Positions 1 through 7,910 of a stretch of DNA of 14,863 bases are shown here, one piece after another (the stretch's first letter is position 1; every line of letters starts with the position of its first letter). The stretch comes from Parvularia atlantis (Eukaryota; Opisthokonta; Rotosphaerida): positions 1 to 14,863 of the forward strand of contig CALSCO010002083.1 in the NCBI GenBank assembly GCA_943704415.1. The letters are read 5' to 3'. The position numbers were made by a program, and so were the translations under genes. The notes under the pieces were generated by a model. The model was not told where the DNA came from, did no database searches, and saw nothing but the letters and a program-made list of their open reading frames with translations.

Positions 1-55
1 CCCCCGTGCGCGCGCGTCAAGCCGCCGCCCCGCGCGCGGCCCGCGAAAGCCGCAC

Positions 56-254
56 CGTCCGGGCGCCGCGCGTACACGTACGGGTCCATCGCCTTCACGA
101 CGTTCTGCGCGCGCACCACCGCCGCCGTCAGCACGCCGCGCAGCCCACCGGGGGACCGGCGCACCTTGGAGCCGATGTGCACTTGTGCGGCCAGGAGCAT
201 TTGAATGTCCTCCTCGGTCGGCGCGAGGGCCGCGGGCAGCCGGGACGCGGCCAT
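56..254 (-). CDS. RPSA: 40S ribosomal protein SA / uS2 (p40), N-terminal part, 3' end outside window
   Basis: Small-subunit ribosomal protein uS2 (yeast Rps0, animal RPSA/p40), a structural component of the cytosolic 40S subunit. Exon 1 (254..165) encodes 30 residues including EEDIQMLLAAQVHIGSK. A 60-nt intron (164..105; GTGCGC...CTGAC...GCGCAG) follows, then exon 2 (104..56) encodes NVVKAMDPYVYARRPDG. Joined, this matches the conserved family start (EDxQxLLAAxxHxGxxN...YVxxxRPDG). A second donor (GTGCGG) lies at 55-54 and no AG follows before the window edge, so the next intron runs outside. The ATG at 254 gives a plausible MAASRLPAAL leader, and a (CAG)6 run lies just 4 nt upstream of it. 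It is divergent from the TilS gene across a 223-bp spacer. Only about 46 of an expected 200-300 codons are visible. The identification rests on the N-terminal signature alone but is strong. Confidence 0.88.
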
Positions 255-477
255 CGTTCTGCTGCTGCTGCTGCTGTGGGCGCGCGGGCGCGTTGAGCCA
301 TCCGCCCATCTGCGCGCCCATCCGCCCGTCCGCGCGGCCCCCTCCGCGCCATCCGCGCGGCAGCGGGCGTGGCGGATGGCCGTGCGCCGACGCGGCCCGA
401 CACGGCGTGCGCACCTGGACGAAAAGAGACCGGGGTGTGTGAGCTCATGTTTCGTGCAGCCAGCGTGACGCGCGGCC
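255..477. promoter_or_regulatory. Divergent intergenic spacer (RPSA / TilS), putative bidirectional promoter
   Basis: This 223-bp spacer separates the start codons of two divergent genes, so it must hold the core promoters and 5' UTRs of both unless upstream exons are hidden. It contains a (CTG)6 run at 259-276, which reads as (CAG)6 in the RPSA leader, and an irregular CCATCCGCC-like direct repeat around 298-352. I see no convincing TATA box and no further coding exon. Calling it a promoter is inference from gene layout. Confidence 0.45.
259..276. repeat. (CTG)6 / (CAG)6 triplet repeat beside the RPSA start codon
   Basis: Six perfect CTG units on the plus strand read as CAG in the RPSA transcript, ending 4 nt before its ATG. 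Introns in this window end in CAG, so the tract could act as a set of tandem NAGNAG-type acceptors for a 5' UTR intron. That is speculation; the repeat itself is seen directly. Confidence 0.8.
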
Positions 478-2485
478 ATGATGTGGCGCTGGGTGGCACG
501 GCGCGCATCGTCGTCCACCGCGACCTCGGCGGCGCGCCCACTGCGACCGCCGCCGCCGTCACGGGCCGCACCGTCCGCGAGGGCATCGGCGGCACCGGCA
601 GCGCCCGTGACGGACGACCAGTTTGCGGCGCTGCTGCGGCGCCACGGCGTCTCGCCCGACGTCAACGCTGGTGCCCCCACCCCAGCCCATCCGACGCAGC
701 GCACGACGCTCACGCCCATCGCTCCCCCCGCGCCGCAGTCGTGGGCGTGTCGGGCGGCGTCGACAGCATGGCACTCGCGCACCTCGCCGCGCGCTACTTC
801 ACCCACGGCCGCCTGCGCGCCGTCGTCGTCGACCACGACCTCCGCCCCGAGAGCACCGTCGAGGCCGCGGCCGTCGCGGCGGCGCTGGGCGCGCGCGGTG
901 CGACCCGCGTACACGGCAGGCGCGTGGCACGGCGGCTCAGCGCGTCCCGCCTGCGGCAGGCATCGACGCCGTCGTCGAGAAGCTCGTCTGGCCTGACGAC
1001 GCCAGCGCCACCCGCGTCATGGCCGACGCCCGCGAGCTGCGATACGACGTCTTCAAGCGGCACTGCGTCGCGTTCCGCGCGCGCACGCTCATGACCGCGC
1101 ACCACCTCGACGACCAGGTGTGCGCTGCCCGCGGCGTGTGCACGCCACCAAACGCTCGGCGCCGCCCGCGAAGATCGAGACCCTGTTCATGCGCCTTGGC
1201 CGCATGAGCCGCCTCGAGGGCCTGTCGGCGATGGCCACGGTCACGCTGCTGCCCACGCCGCGCACGGCCGGCCTCGGTGACGGCATCCGCCTCACGCGGC
1301 CGTTCCTGCTGTTTGAGAAGGCACGCGTCTTTCGCCCGTCAGCACGCCCGACGTGCTCACCCTCGCGTAACGCGCACAGGAGCGCCTGCACCGGACGTGC
1401 GAGGTCAACGGTATCCGCTGGTTCGAGGATCCGACGAACGACTCGGACGTGTACAGCCGCAACCGCATCCGCCTGGCCATCCAGCGGCTCGAGAAGGACG
1501 GACACGTCACGCGCGAGCAGCTGCGCACGCTCCACGCGCACATCACCTTCCACGTGCTCACGGCACAGATGCGCAGTGCGTGCATGCACGCGCGCGCGCG
1601 CGCGTGGGCCGTGTGCAACGCCTCGCTCACACACCCTGGCGCCCCAGCCGCCAACGCGCTGCACCGGTACGTCACGTACGACAAGGTGCAGCGCTTCGCC
1701 GTTGTGCGCGTCTCGCGGTCATGGGCCTTTGACATCGCCATCGCGCCGCGCCTGCTCAACGCGCTCCTGTTCTGGGTGAGCGGCGTTGAGCGGACGATCA
1801 ACATGTCAACGCTGGAGCACACCGTGCGCAGTGCGTTGTTGCCGCGTCGCGCGCCTAGCCTCCGCGCATGCTTAGCACCGGCTCGCGCGCAGCCCTCCAG
1901 CGCTCGTTCTTCCAGCCCACGCCGCAGACGACCGCACACGGGTGCCTGCTCGAGATGGTCAGCAAGCGGTACAACACGCAGCCAGGCTACGTCTTCTGGT
2001 CGATCGCGCGGGAGGCCACAATCGTGCACAGCCCCACCGACAGTGCGGGCCTGCGGCCGCAGCGCCTCGGCCCGCTCGAGGTCGGCAAGGAGTACTTGTG
2101 GGACGACCGGTTCAGCGTGCGGCTGCTCGAGCCCTGGCGCGAGCCGCTGCACGTCGTGCCCGCGCGCTGGCTGCCCAAGACGAACGAGTTCCACCACGTG
2201 AGCGATGAGGTGCACCACAAGCTCAAGGGCTACGTCGTCTCCGTACGCCAGGTCGTGCCTTTCCTCGTGTCCATCGACCGCGAGATGAACCGCTACGTCT
2301 TCGCCTCGGCCCCGACCATCCAGCGCCCGAGCCCGGCGCGCCCGGCCGTCCACATCGTCTGCACCTCGCCCTCGCCCATGCACATGTGGTATTACCGCTG
2401 GGGCCACGTCGATGTGCGACCGGACCTGCTCGACCCGCGGGCGCTAGTGGACCCGGCCGCAGCAGGGACATGGGCCCTGATGTAG
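478..2485 (+). CDS. tilS: tRNA(Ile)-lysidine synthetase (TilS/MesJ family), likely organellar
   Basis: PP-loop ATPase that converts C34 of the CAU-anticodon tRNA(Ile) to lysidine. Exons: 478..670, 739..897, 960..1117, 1174..1326, 1380..1575, 1648..1830, 1893..2485, giving 544 residues; all phases agree. Diagnostic motifs are the PP-loop VGVSGGVDSM (residues 66-75), VVVDHDLRPES, HHLDDQ (165-170) followed across intron 3 by IETLFMRL, WFEDPTN, and RNRIR (248-252). A C-terminal segment with LWDDRF resembles the C-terminal region of fungal homologues. The first 43 residues are rich in Arg, Ser, Ala and Pro with no acidic residue (start MMWRWVARRASSS), as expected of a mitochondrial presequence. 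The first ATG of the MM pair was taken as the start. Intron 4 has an atypical donor (GTCTTT). Intron 5 is 72 nt and frame-preserving. The 3' end lies 32 nt from the convergent kinase gene. Mitochondrial location is inferred. Confidence 0.92.
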
Positions 2486-2517
2486 CAAATCCGTTGTGCA
2501 TAAGCAAGTACAAAGGC
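2486..2517. other. 32-bp convergent 3' spacer (TilS / IKS1)
   Basis: Only 32 bp separate the TAG of TilS from the TGA of the minus-strand kinase gene, so their 3' UTRs must overlap or enter the opposite coding sequence. The spacer holds AGTACAAA on the plus strand and TTTGTACT on the minus strand. A similar GTACA core occurs in the next convergent spacer. I see no AATAAA. The motif could be a shared cleavage/polyadenylation element, which is inference. Confidence 0.5.
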
Positions 2518-4755
2518 TCAGCCTCGCAGTCGCAGCCACCAGGTCGCCGTAGCGACGACGACAAGCAGCGCGAGCGCGAGCGGCCCGCCCACCGCCAGAG
2601 CGAGCAGCAGGCGCACGACCGTCAGCACGCCAGTCACGCGCGACCGCACGGGCTCGGCCGTTGCGAGAATTACAAAGCCCTCGCCCGCCGCCGCCACGCC
2701 GAGCGCGGTCCACGCCCACGGCAGCGCGACGACAACCGAGGCGATCAGCAGCGCCGCGACAAGCGCCGTAAACTCGCGCGCCAGTGCCGGCCAGTCGTCG
2801 CGCGCCGAAGGTGGCCTTGCGGCTGGTGGCGAGCTCGCTGCATGCACGTGCGGCGGCAGAGGCGCGGGCAGCACGGCGCGGCGGGCGGGCGCGGCGCGCT
2901 TCTTGACGCTGGTCGTGAGCGTCGTGCTGGTGCTCGTACTCGTCGCGGCCGTCGGCGAGCGCACGCGTGCCGAGCTCGTCGTCGCCTCGTGGCCCAGGCA
3001 GAGCGCGAGCAGCACCTGCTCTTGCAGGTCAGCGTGCGCAGTGCACGGCACACACAGGCGCGCGCGCACGTCTGTCGGCGGCCGCAGTTGCGGGTCGGGG
3101 ACGAGGATTAGGCGCACCAGCGACAGCAGCGCGGGCGAGAGTGCATCGGGCCGGGCGAGGGCGGCCGCGCTGGCGAGCGGATCAAACGTGCTGCGCGCGC
3201 TCAGGATCAGCAGCCGCCCGTGGCTGGCCGGTGCAAGCGGCGCGCACAGCCGCGTGCGCAGGATCTCATCACGCAGCCGCTCGACGTCGTCGCCCTCGCG
3301 GAACGGCAGCGCCGAGAAGCACATGTAGAAAAGAACCAACCCAAGCGACCAGACGTCACTCGCGCGCGTGTGCGTCTCGAGGCGGGCGCCCAGCCCGGCG
3401 CCCTGCAGCAGCTCGGGCGCGGTGTAGTCGAGCGTGCCCGTGTGGCCCGTGCGGCGCGGGTGGTCGGCGAGGCGCGACAGCAGCGCCGACTCGCCAAAGT
3501 CGGCGATCATCACGCGCGGGCTGTGCTCACAGCGGCTCAGCACGCGACGTTCATGGATACGAGCGCACCTCTCGCCCGCATCGTCTTGCAGGCACAGGAG
3601 CAGGTTATTGGGCTTGAGGTCGCGGTGCAGCAGGTCGTGTTGATGCAGGTGGTGCAGGCCCTTGACCGCGTCCGTGAACATGGACCACACGTGCGCCTGC
3701 GCCGCATCCTCAGTCATGCTCTGCAACGCGAGCGCATCGAGCACACCTCGGACAGGTACCGTCGCGGCGCGTGCTCGGTGCTGCGCAGGCGTGCGCGCGG
3801 GTCGTGCACCGGCGGCGGGTTGAGGTAGACGTCGAGCGTCCCGCCCGAGGCGAACTCCATCAGGATGAACAGTACGGGCACTGCGCGTGCCGGCAGGTCA
3901 GGTTCGTCGCTGACAGGGAAGGCCGCGCAACACCTTCAGGGCCTGAGCCGACGCGTCAGGAGCACGATCGCAGCGGGCGCGGGCGCGCGCACCGAACGCG
4001 GTGAGCTGGTGGTTCTCGAGCCACGCGTGCTTGTACGAAACAATGTTGGGGTGCTGCAGGCGCTCGAGCGTGTGCACTTCCTCGAGCATGCGCAAGAGCC
4101 ACGCCGCGTTGTGCCCTGGTGGGTGCGCGCACGCGCCACCCGTCAGCACCGCGCGTGCTCCATCGAGCGTGGGCGCGACGCACCCACGGGCACCTTCTTG
4201 ACCGCGTACAGTCCGAACAGGACGTCGTACATGACGTGCCGGCACAGGTACACGGCGCCGCGCAGTCCTCGCCCAAGCACGCGCTCCTCGCGGAAAAACT
4301 TGGCGTAGTACTGCGCGGTGTGTGAGCGCCGACGCCGACGAGCGCCATAGCACGACGCACGCCCTGGTTGAAGTACTTCTCGTCCAGCACGCCCTCGGTG
4401 CCGCCGCCCAGCCGCGGGCCGAGCACGGGCGTGGTCGGGCGTGACGTCGGCGGCGACTCGGGCGCGGCGCCCAGCGGCGGCAGGCGGCGCTCGGCGCGCA
4501 TCCACTCGCCCAGCAGGCGGAAATAGCTGCGGTCCATAAACTGCGTCTGCTCGCCGTCGCCGCCCACTGCGCCCGCTTCGTTCGCGTCGTCGTCGAGCAC
4601 GACAAACTTGTCGTCTACACCGCCCTCGGCTGACGACCAGGGACGGCGGCAAAGCGGGCACTGCCCAGCGCCGTCAGCACGCTGCCCACTGTCAGCCGCT
4701 GCAGCGCACCGTCGCCGCGTCGCCCGCCGCCACACCATCGCCGACCGCGCCCGAT

Positions 4756-4787
<32 letters not shown>

Positions 4788-5001
4788 TGCTGCCGCAGCG
4801 GCTGGCATCCCATGCGTCGAGCGGCGTCGCACGGCCACGGCGTCGCTTGCGGCGTGCACCTCGACGACCTGGCGCAGCAGCGGGTCGCGTCTGCGGGTGA
4901 GCCGTCAGCCCCCTTGCCACACAGCGCCGCCACGACGCGGCGACGCACAGGATGACGCGCCACTCGCTCGGCGGCCGGTGCCCCTCCAGATGCGCGGCCA
5001 T
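2518..5001 (-). CDS. IKS1: IKS1-family serine/threonine protein kinase with C-terminal hydrophobic segments
   Basis: Exons (minus): 5001..4949, 4890..4710, 4660..4361, 4310..4184, 4115..3993, 3942..3934, 3880..3747, 3696..3569, 3520..3070, 3015..2518; 667 residues, phases consistent. N-terminal EWRVILRDPLLRQVVEV, a CPLC pair (79-82) and MDRSYFRLL ... YFNQGYYAKFFREERVLGRG follow the IKS1 pattern. Kinase motifs: Gly loop LGRGLRGAV (190-198), AVKK with K216, alpha-C E233, HRDLKPNN with D335, DFGE with D359, and APE at 386-388, so it should be active. KHAWLENHQLTAFGPEVPVLF is typical of the family. After the kinase come a Ser/Thr/Pro-rich linker and hydrophobic stretches at about 584-622 and 629-660, suggesting membrane anchoring. 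A run of 10 Ala near residues 53-62 comes from a triplet repeat. Family substrates are poorly known. The start codon lies 6 nt from that of the divergent PPAT gene. Confidence 0.93.
3934..3942 (-). other. 9-nt microexon of the IKS1-family kinase gene
   Basis: Between a 50-nt intron (3992..3943, GTGCGC...CTGAC...CAG) and a 53-nt intron (3933..3881, GTGTTG...CTGAC...CAG) lies the exon GCCCTGAAG. It restores FGPEVPVLFILMEF, where IKS1-family kinases carry FGP.VPVLF. Skipping it would leave FVPVLF, still in frame, so the microexon adds exactly three residues (G-P-E) between the N- and C-lobes. Confidence 0.8.
4756..4786. repeat. (GCC)10 triplet repeat coding poly-Ala in the kinase gene
   Basis: Ten perfect GCC units on the plus strand are read on the minus strand as nine GCG plus one GCA codon, giving ten alanines in a linker between the N-terminal IKS1 segment and the CPLC pair. 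Such pure GC triplet tracts are likely to vary in length. Confidence 0.9.
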
Positions 5002-5007
5002 GATTGT
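5002..5007. promoter_or_regulatory. Start-to-start junction of divergent IKS1 and PPAT genes
   Basis: The minus-strand kinase ATG ends at 5001 and the first in-frame ATG of the plus-strand PPAT is at 5008, leaving 6 nt. A second in-frame PPAT ATG at 5023 would widen the gap to 21 nt. There is no room for two promoters and two leaders. Either each gene initiates transcription inside the other's first exon or intron, or leaders are nearly absent, or an unseen upstream exon exists. Only the start-codon spacing is seen directly. Confidence 0.5.
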
Positions 5008-6348
5008 ATGACACCTGCGGCCATGCTGGGATCGGCTGCTCTGGTCGTGTCGGGCGCGGACCCGGCCGCCGCCGTGCGCCGCCGCCCGCCGCCTGCGCGG
5101 GGCTGACGGCGACACCCGCGCGCACTGCAGCACGCCGTGCACGCCGCGACCGCGCGCGTCCGCGATGAGCTGCGCGTCATCGTGCTGGACGACGCCGGCC
5201 GCGCGCCCGCGCATCAGACCGTGCCGCAGCTGCAGCTCCTGCTTGAGACGCTCTACAGTGCCGCGTGCCGCGCGCAGCTCGTGTGCATCGTGCACTTGCG
5301 CCGGCTGCATCGACGCGCACCGATCGCGCCCGCCCGCGCGCGCAGGAGGCCGGGCGCCCGCTCGAGCGCGTTGTCGTGCTGCTCGAGGGCATCAGCGGCC
5401 ACGCAGAGACGCTGCTGGCGGCCTTTGCGGCGTGCGAGCTGCTCATGTTCACCGACGCCGCAGCCGGTGCGCGCCGCACCCGCCACCGTTGCTGCCAACA
5501 CCGCGTGTGCACGCAGATCGCGCCGCCGAGCTGCTTGCGCGCACGCCGGGCATCGAAGGCGTGCGCCTGTCCTCCGGCGACCGTGCCGCGCTGCGCACGC
5601 CGACGCTGTGCGCCCGCCCGCCTACCCAGCCACTCGACCGCGCTGATGCCTCGCTCGCGCACAGCCGCGCGGCCGACGTCAGCGACCCGGCCGTGTCGAT
5701 GTACCCAGGCGTCGTGCTCGGTGGCACCTTCGACCATCTGCACGCCGGCCACCGCCTCCTGCTCAGCGTGTCGGCGCTGCTCGCGTCGCGTCGCGTCGTG
5801 TGCGGCGTGACTGGTGCGCTCTGTGTGCACCTTGCCGATCCGCAACTGAGCTTCCACACCAGATGCCGTCATGCTCGCCAACAAGAAGCACGCCGCGTTC
5901 CTCGAGGGCGTTGCTGAGCGCATCGCCCACGTCGAGGCGTTCCTGCGTTTGTTCCGGCCCGACCTTGAGGCGATTGTGCGCGCATGCTTGTGACGGCATG
6001 ACAACTGCAGCTGAGACCTGGCTCGCGTAGGTCGTGCCCATAGCGGACCCGTTTGGCCCGTCCATCGTCCTGCCCGACCTGGACGCGATCGTCGTCTCGG
6101 CCGAGACGATCTCGGGTGCGCACGCGGGTGCGTTTCCGGTTCGTCCAGCGCGTGCCCAAGTGCTCATCATCGGGCGTACAGTCAACCAGCGCCGCGCCGA
6201 GAACGGCCTGTCGCAGATCAAGGTCCTGGTGATCGCACTGCTCTCGGGCCAAATCGACCCGTTCACGGCCGAGGCCAGCCTCTCGCTCAAGATCTCGAGC
6301 ACGGACGTTCGCGCGTACCTGGCGAGCCAGCAGCAGCATTCAGCATGA
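5008..6348 (+). CDS. CAB4: Phosphopantetheine adenylyltransferase, monofunctional (yeast Cab4 type)
   Basis: Fourth step of coenzyme A synthesis: ATP + 4'-phosphopantetheine to dephospho-CoA + PPi. Exons: 5008..5073, 5131..5280, 5346..5466, 5517..5813, 5863..5975, 6031..6127, 6182..6348; 336 residues, phases consistent. Nucleotidyltransferase signature LGGTFDHLHAGH, with the HxGH motif at H188-H191, is followed by LLLSVSALLASRRVVCGVTDAVM, RPDLEAIVVPIADPFGP, VVSAETISGAHAVNQRR, and the second motif ISSTDVR (319-325). The N-terminal 170 residues match the extended N-terminal region of eukaryotic PPATs, including VVVLLEGISGHAETLL. No dephospho-CoA kinase P-loop domain follows, so it is not the animal-type fused COASY. 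Intron 6 (6128..6181) is 54 nt, frame-preserving and stop-free. ATG 5008 is the first in-frame choice; 5023 is equally possible. Confidence 0.95.
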
Positions 6349-6371
6349 GCTGTACAAGAAAACACGATCGC
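6349..6371. other. 23-bp convergent 3' spacer (PPAT / PQ-loop gene)
   Basis: The stop codons of the two convergent genes are separated by 23 bp. The spacer contains CTGTACAAG, almost palindromic, so either strand shows a TGTACA element within about 20 nt after its stop. No AATAAA is visible. Together with the TilS/IKS1 spacer this hints at a common GTACA 3'-end signal. Confidence 0.5.
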
Positions 6372-7604
6372 TCAATTAATGGAGAAGCGCGCGGCCGGCG
6401 CCAGCAGCGAGCGCTTGTCGCTGCGGTCGTCGTCCTCGGCGTCGCCGTCGCCGCGCAGGAACGGCCGCGACGCGGGTGAGACCATCGGATCCTCGCGCAC
6501 GGTCGCCTCGAACATCTTCCGCCGCCAGTACACGAGCAGCAGCGCGAGCACGGCGGCCTGCCCCGTTGCGGCGAGCGTGAGCGGCGTCCAGACGTACCAC
6601 GCGTACACGGGCTGCAGGTACGCGGCCCCACCGGCCAAAGCCGCGACCTGCACGGCGAGCTGTGCGCGCAGGGCCAGCACGGTCAGCATCGGCGGCATGG
6701 GGGGTGGCGGAACGCACGCTGCGCCATGAGACGGCCCCCATCCCCTTGTACTGGAACGACGTGTATAGCTGCGGCAACGCAAAGGCCGCAATGCCCGTGC
6801 TGGCCACAAACTGGTTGACGCTGTGGAAACGGTGAGCAAGAGCATGCAGGCAACCGCGCACGCAGCACACGCACATGCAAAAGTTGCGCAGGGCGCCGGG
6901 GCTGTTCACGAGCAGGAGCACGAGCGCGCTGCCGCTGACGAACTGCGCGACAACGGCGAGCGCCGCCGCGCCAGCCACGCGCCGCCAGATGGCGTCGCCG
7001 TCGACTGCGCGCGGCCGATCAGCGCGGCGGCGGGACGGGTGCGCATAGGCGCACAGAAGCGGTCGTTGAGCCACGCGACGTCAAACACGGCGAGACCGAC
7101 GGCGAAGGTGGCCGCGTTGGCCGCCCAGAGCACGCCGAAGAGCACGAGCGGCATCGCGGCTGCGGCGCGTTCCCGCGCGTCCAGCAGCGCCCAGCAATCG
7201 CGCAGATCGGGCACGCCGGCACCGGCAAAGGCCACGGTGCCTGCGGCGGCGGCGACGACGAGCGTGGTGGCGGCCTGGCTCGCTCACGTGAGCCGTGCAA
7301 ACGAAGAAGGGGGCGCGCGCACCGCGAGCGACATGCCGACGTGCGACCGGCGCCGTAGCAGCCGCACGACCTGCGTCCCGCCCGCGATCACTGCGCGCGA
7401 GCCGGTGCGTGCGGGCGATGAGCCGTGTGCAGCGCGCCGCCCGATGCGCGCGCACCAAATGCCCCTGTGGCCGCGACGCCGAGCCCAAACGCCTGTCGCA
7501 CGGCGACGTCAGTGCGTGCGTGCTCCGTGCGTGCTGCTTGCGCGCGCCTGGTCGGTGTTGAGCGTCTTGAGGTGCAGCAGCTGCTCGCAGCGCGCGGCGG
7601 CCAT
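6372..7604 (-). CDS. PQ-loop-like multipass membrane protein, function unknown
   Basis: Exons (minus): 7604..7548, 7492..7456, 7390..7323, 7274..7055, 7004..6875, 6820..6718, 6659..6372; 300 residues, phases consistent. About seven hydrophobic segments are visible. Two regions resemble PQ-loop repeats: IAGGTQVVRLLRRRSHVGMSL (33-53, with TQ in place of PQ) and IAAFALPQLYTSFQYKGMG (about 181-199, with canonical P187-Q188). An acidic, cytosolic-looking tail (DGDAEDDDRSDK) ends in FSIN. PQ-loop families include lysosomal amino-acid exporters, MPDU1 and SWEETs; I could not match it to one of them, so no substrate is proposed. Intron 1 appears to be GC-AG (CAG|GCGCGC). The stretch just before the ATG is pyrimidine-rich and ends in CAG, so a 5' UTR intron or an additional upstream exon is possible. 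Confidence 0.65.
7493..7547 (-). other. Putative GC-AG intron in the PQ-loop gene
   Basis: This 55-nt intron starts GCGCGC after CAG, has a CACTGAC branch-like element and ends in ACAG. Removing it joins LKTLNTDQ to AFGLGVAATG in phase 0 and opens the frame. I found no GT donor nearby that does the same. Confidence 0.55.
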
Positions 7605-7893
7605 CTGGGGAGAAGGCGGGAGGAGAGAGGGCGCGAAGTGTGACAGCGTGCGTCGGCCACACCCGTGACCGTACTGGGCATCGCGCGCATGTCGCGGCCA
7701 CACCCGTGACCGCACTGGTCATCACGCGCATGTCGCGGCCACACCCGTGACCTCACTGGGCATCACGCGCATGTCGCGGCCACACCCGTGACCGCACTGG
7801 TCATCACGCGCATGTCGCGGCCACACCCGTGACCGCACTGGTCATCACGCGAATGTCGCGGCCACACCCGTGACCGCACTGGTCATCGCGCGC
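7605..7893. promoter_or_regulatory. Divergent spacer (PQ-loop / syntaxin) with purine tract and minisatellite
   Basis: This spacer of 289 bp (331 bp if the syntaxin starts at 7936) lies between divergent start codons. It begins with a purine-rich plus-strand tract (about 7607-7630), which reads on the minus strand as a pyrimidine tract ending CAG right before the PQ-loop ATG and resembles a 3' splice site. The remainder is mostly a 41-bp minisatellite. I see no independent gene here. Confidence 0.5.
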
Positions 7894-7910
7894 ATGTCGC
7901 GGCCACACCC
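7654..7910. repeat. 41-bp minisatellite in the divergent promoter region
   Basis: Five full units start at 7681, 7722, 7763, 7804 and 7845, each 41 bp and nearly identical. They are flanked by a partial unit on the left (about 7654-7680) and a truncated, diverged unit on the right (from 7886). The unit contains CGGCCACACCCGTGACC and an inverted pair TGACC-GCACT-GGTCA. Each unit also carries ATG...TGA, a six-codon reading frame encoding MSRPHP. Units are directly adjacent, with no spacers. Differences between copies are one to three bases (for example TCG/TCA at the unit start, CGCAT/CGAAT, CCGCACTGGTC/CCTCACTGGGC). Confidence 0.95.

Noticed and set aside
739-1893. TilS as a frameshifted pseudogene
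   Set aside because: Every frame change coincides with a GT...AG segment of 53-72 nt with matching phases and restored motifs, so these are introns.
1277-2407. Long antisense reading frames opposite TilS (for example 1292-2407 minus)
   Set aside because: High GC makes stops rare. The frames show no family motifs and lie antisense to conserved exons.
1868-2485. Separate 205-codon gene starting at the 1868 ATG
   Set aside because: A 62-nt intron (1831-1892) joins this frame to the TilS exons, and LWDDRF fits the TilS C-terminal region, so it is the last TilS exon.
5008-6348. Bifunctional CoA synthase (PPAT plus dephospho-CoA kinase)
   Set aside because: The reading frame stops right after ISSTDVR...QQHSA, and the next gene is on the other strand with no kinase P-loop.
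6372-7604. MPDU1 (dolichol-phosphate-mannose utilisation) identity for the PQ-loop gene
   Set aside because: The first repeat is only loosely similar and the middle segment does not fit MPDU1, so it was left as an unassigned PQ-loop-like protein.
7081-7731. 216-codon minus-strand frame across the PQ-loop gene's 5' region and the repeats
   Set aside because: It runs through inferred introns and the minisatellite, and is Arg/Ala-rich without recognisable motifs.
7646-7910. Possible CRISPR array from regularly spaced 41-bp repeats
   Set aside because: Units abut directly with no unique spacers, there are no cas genes, and the sequence is a spliceosomal-intron eukaryote. It is a minisatellite.
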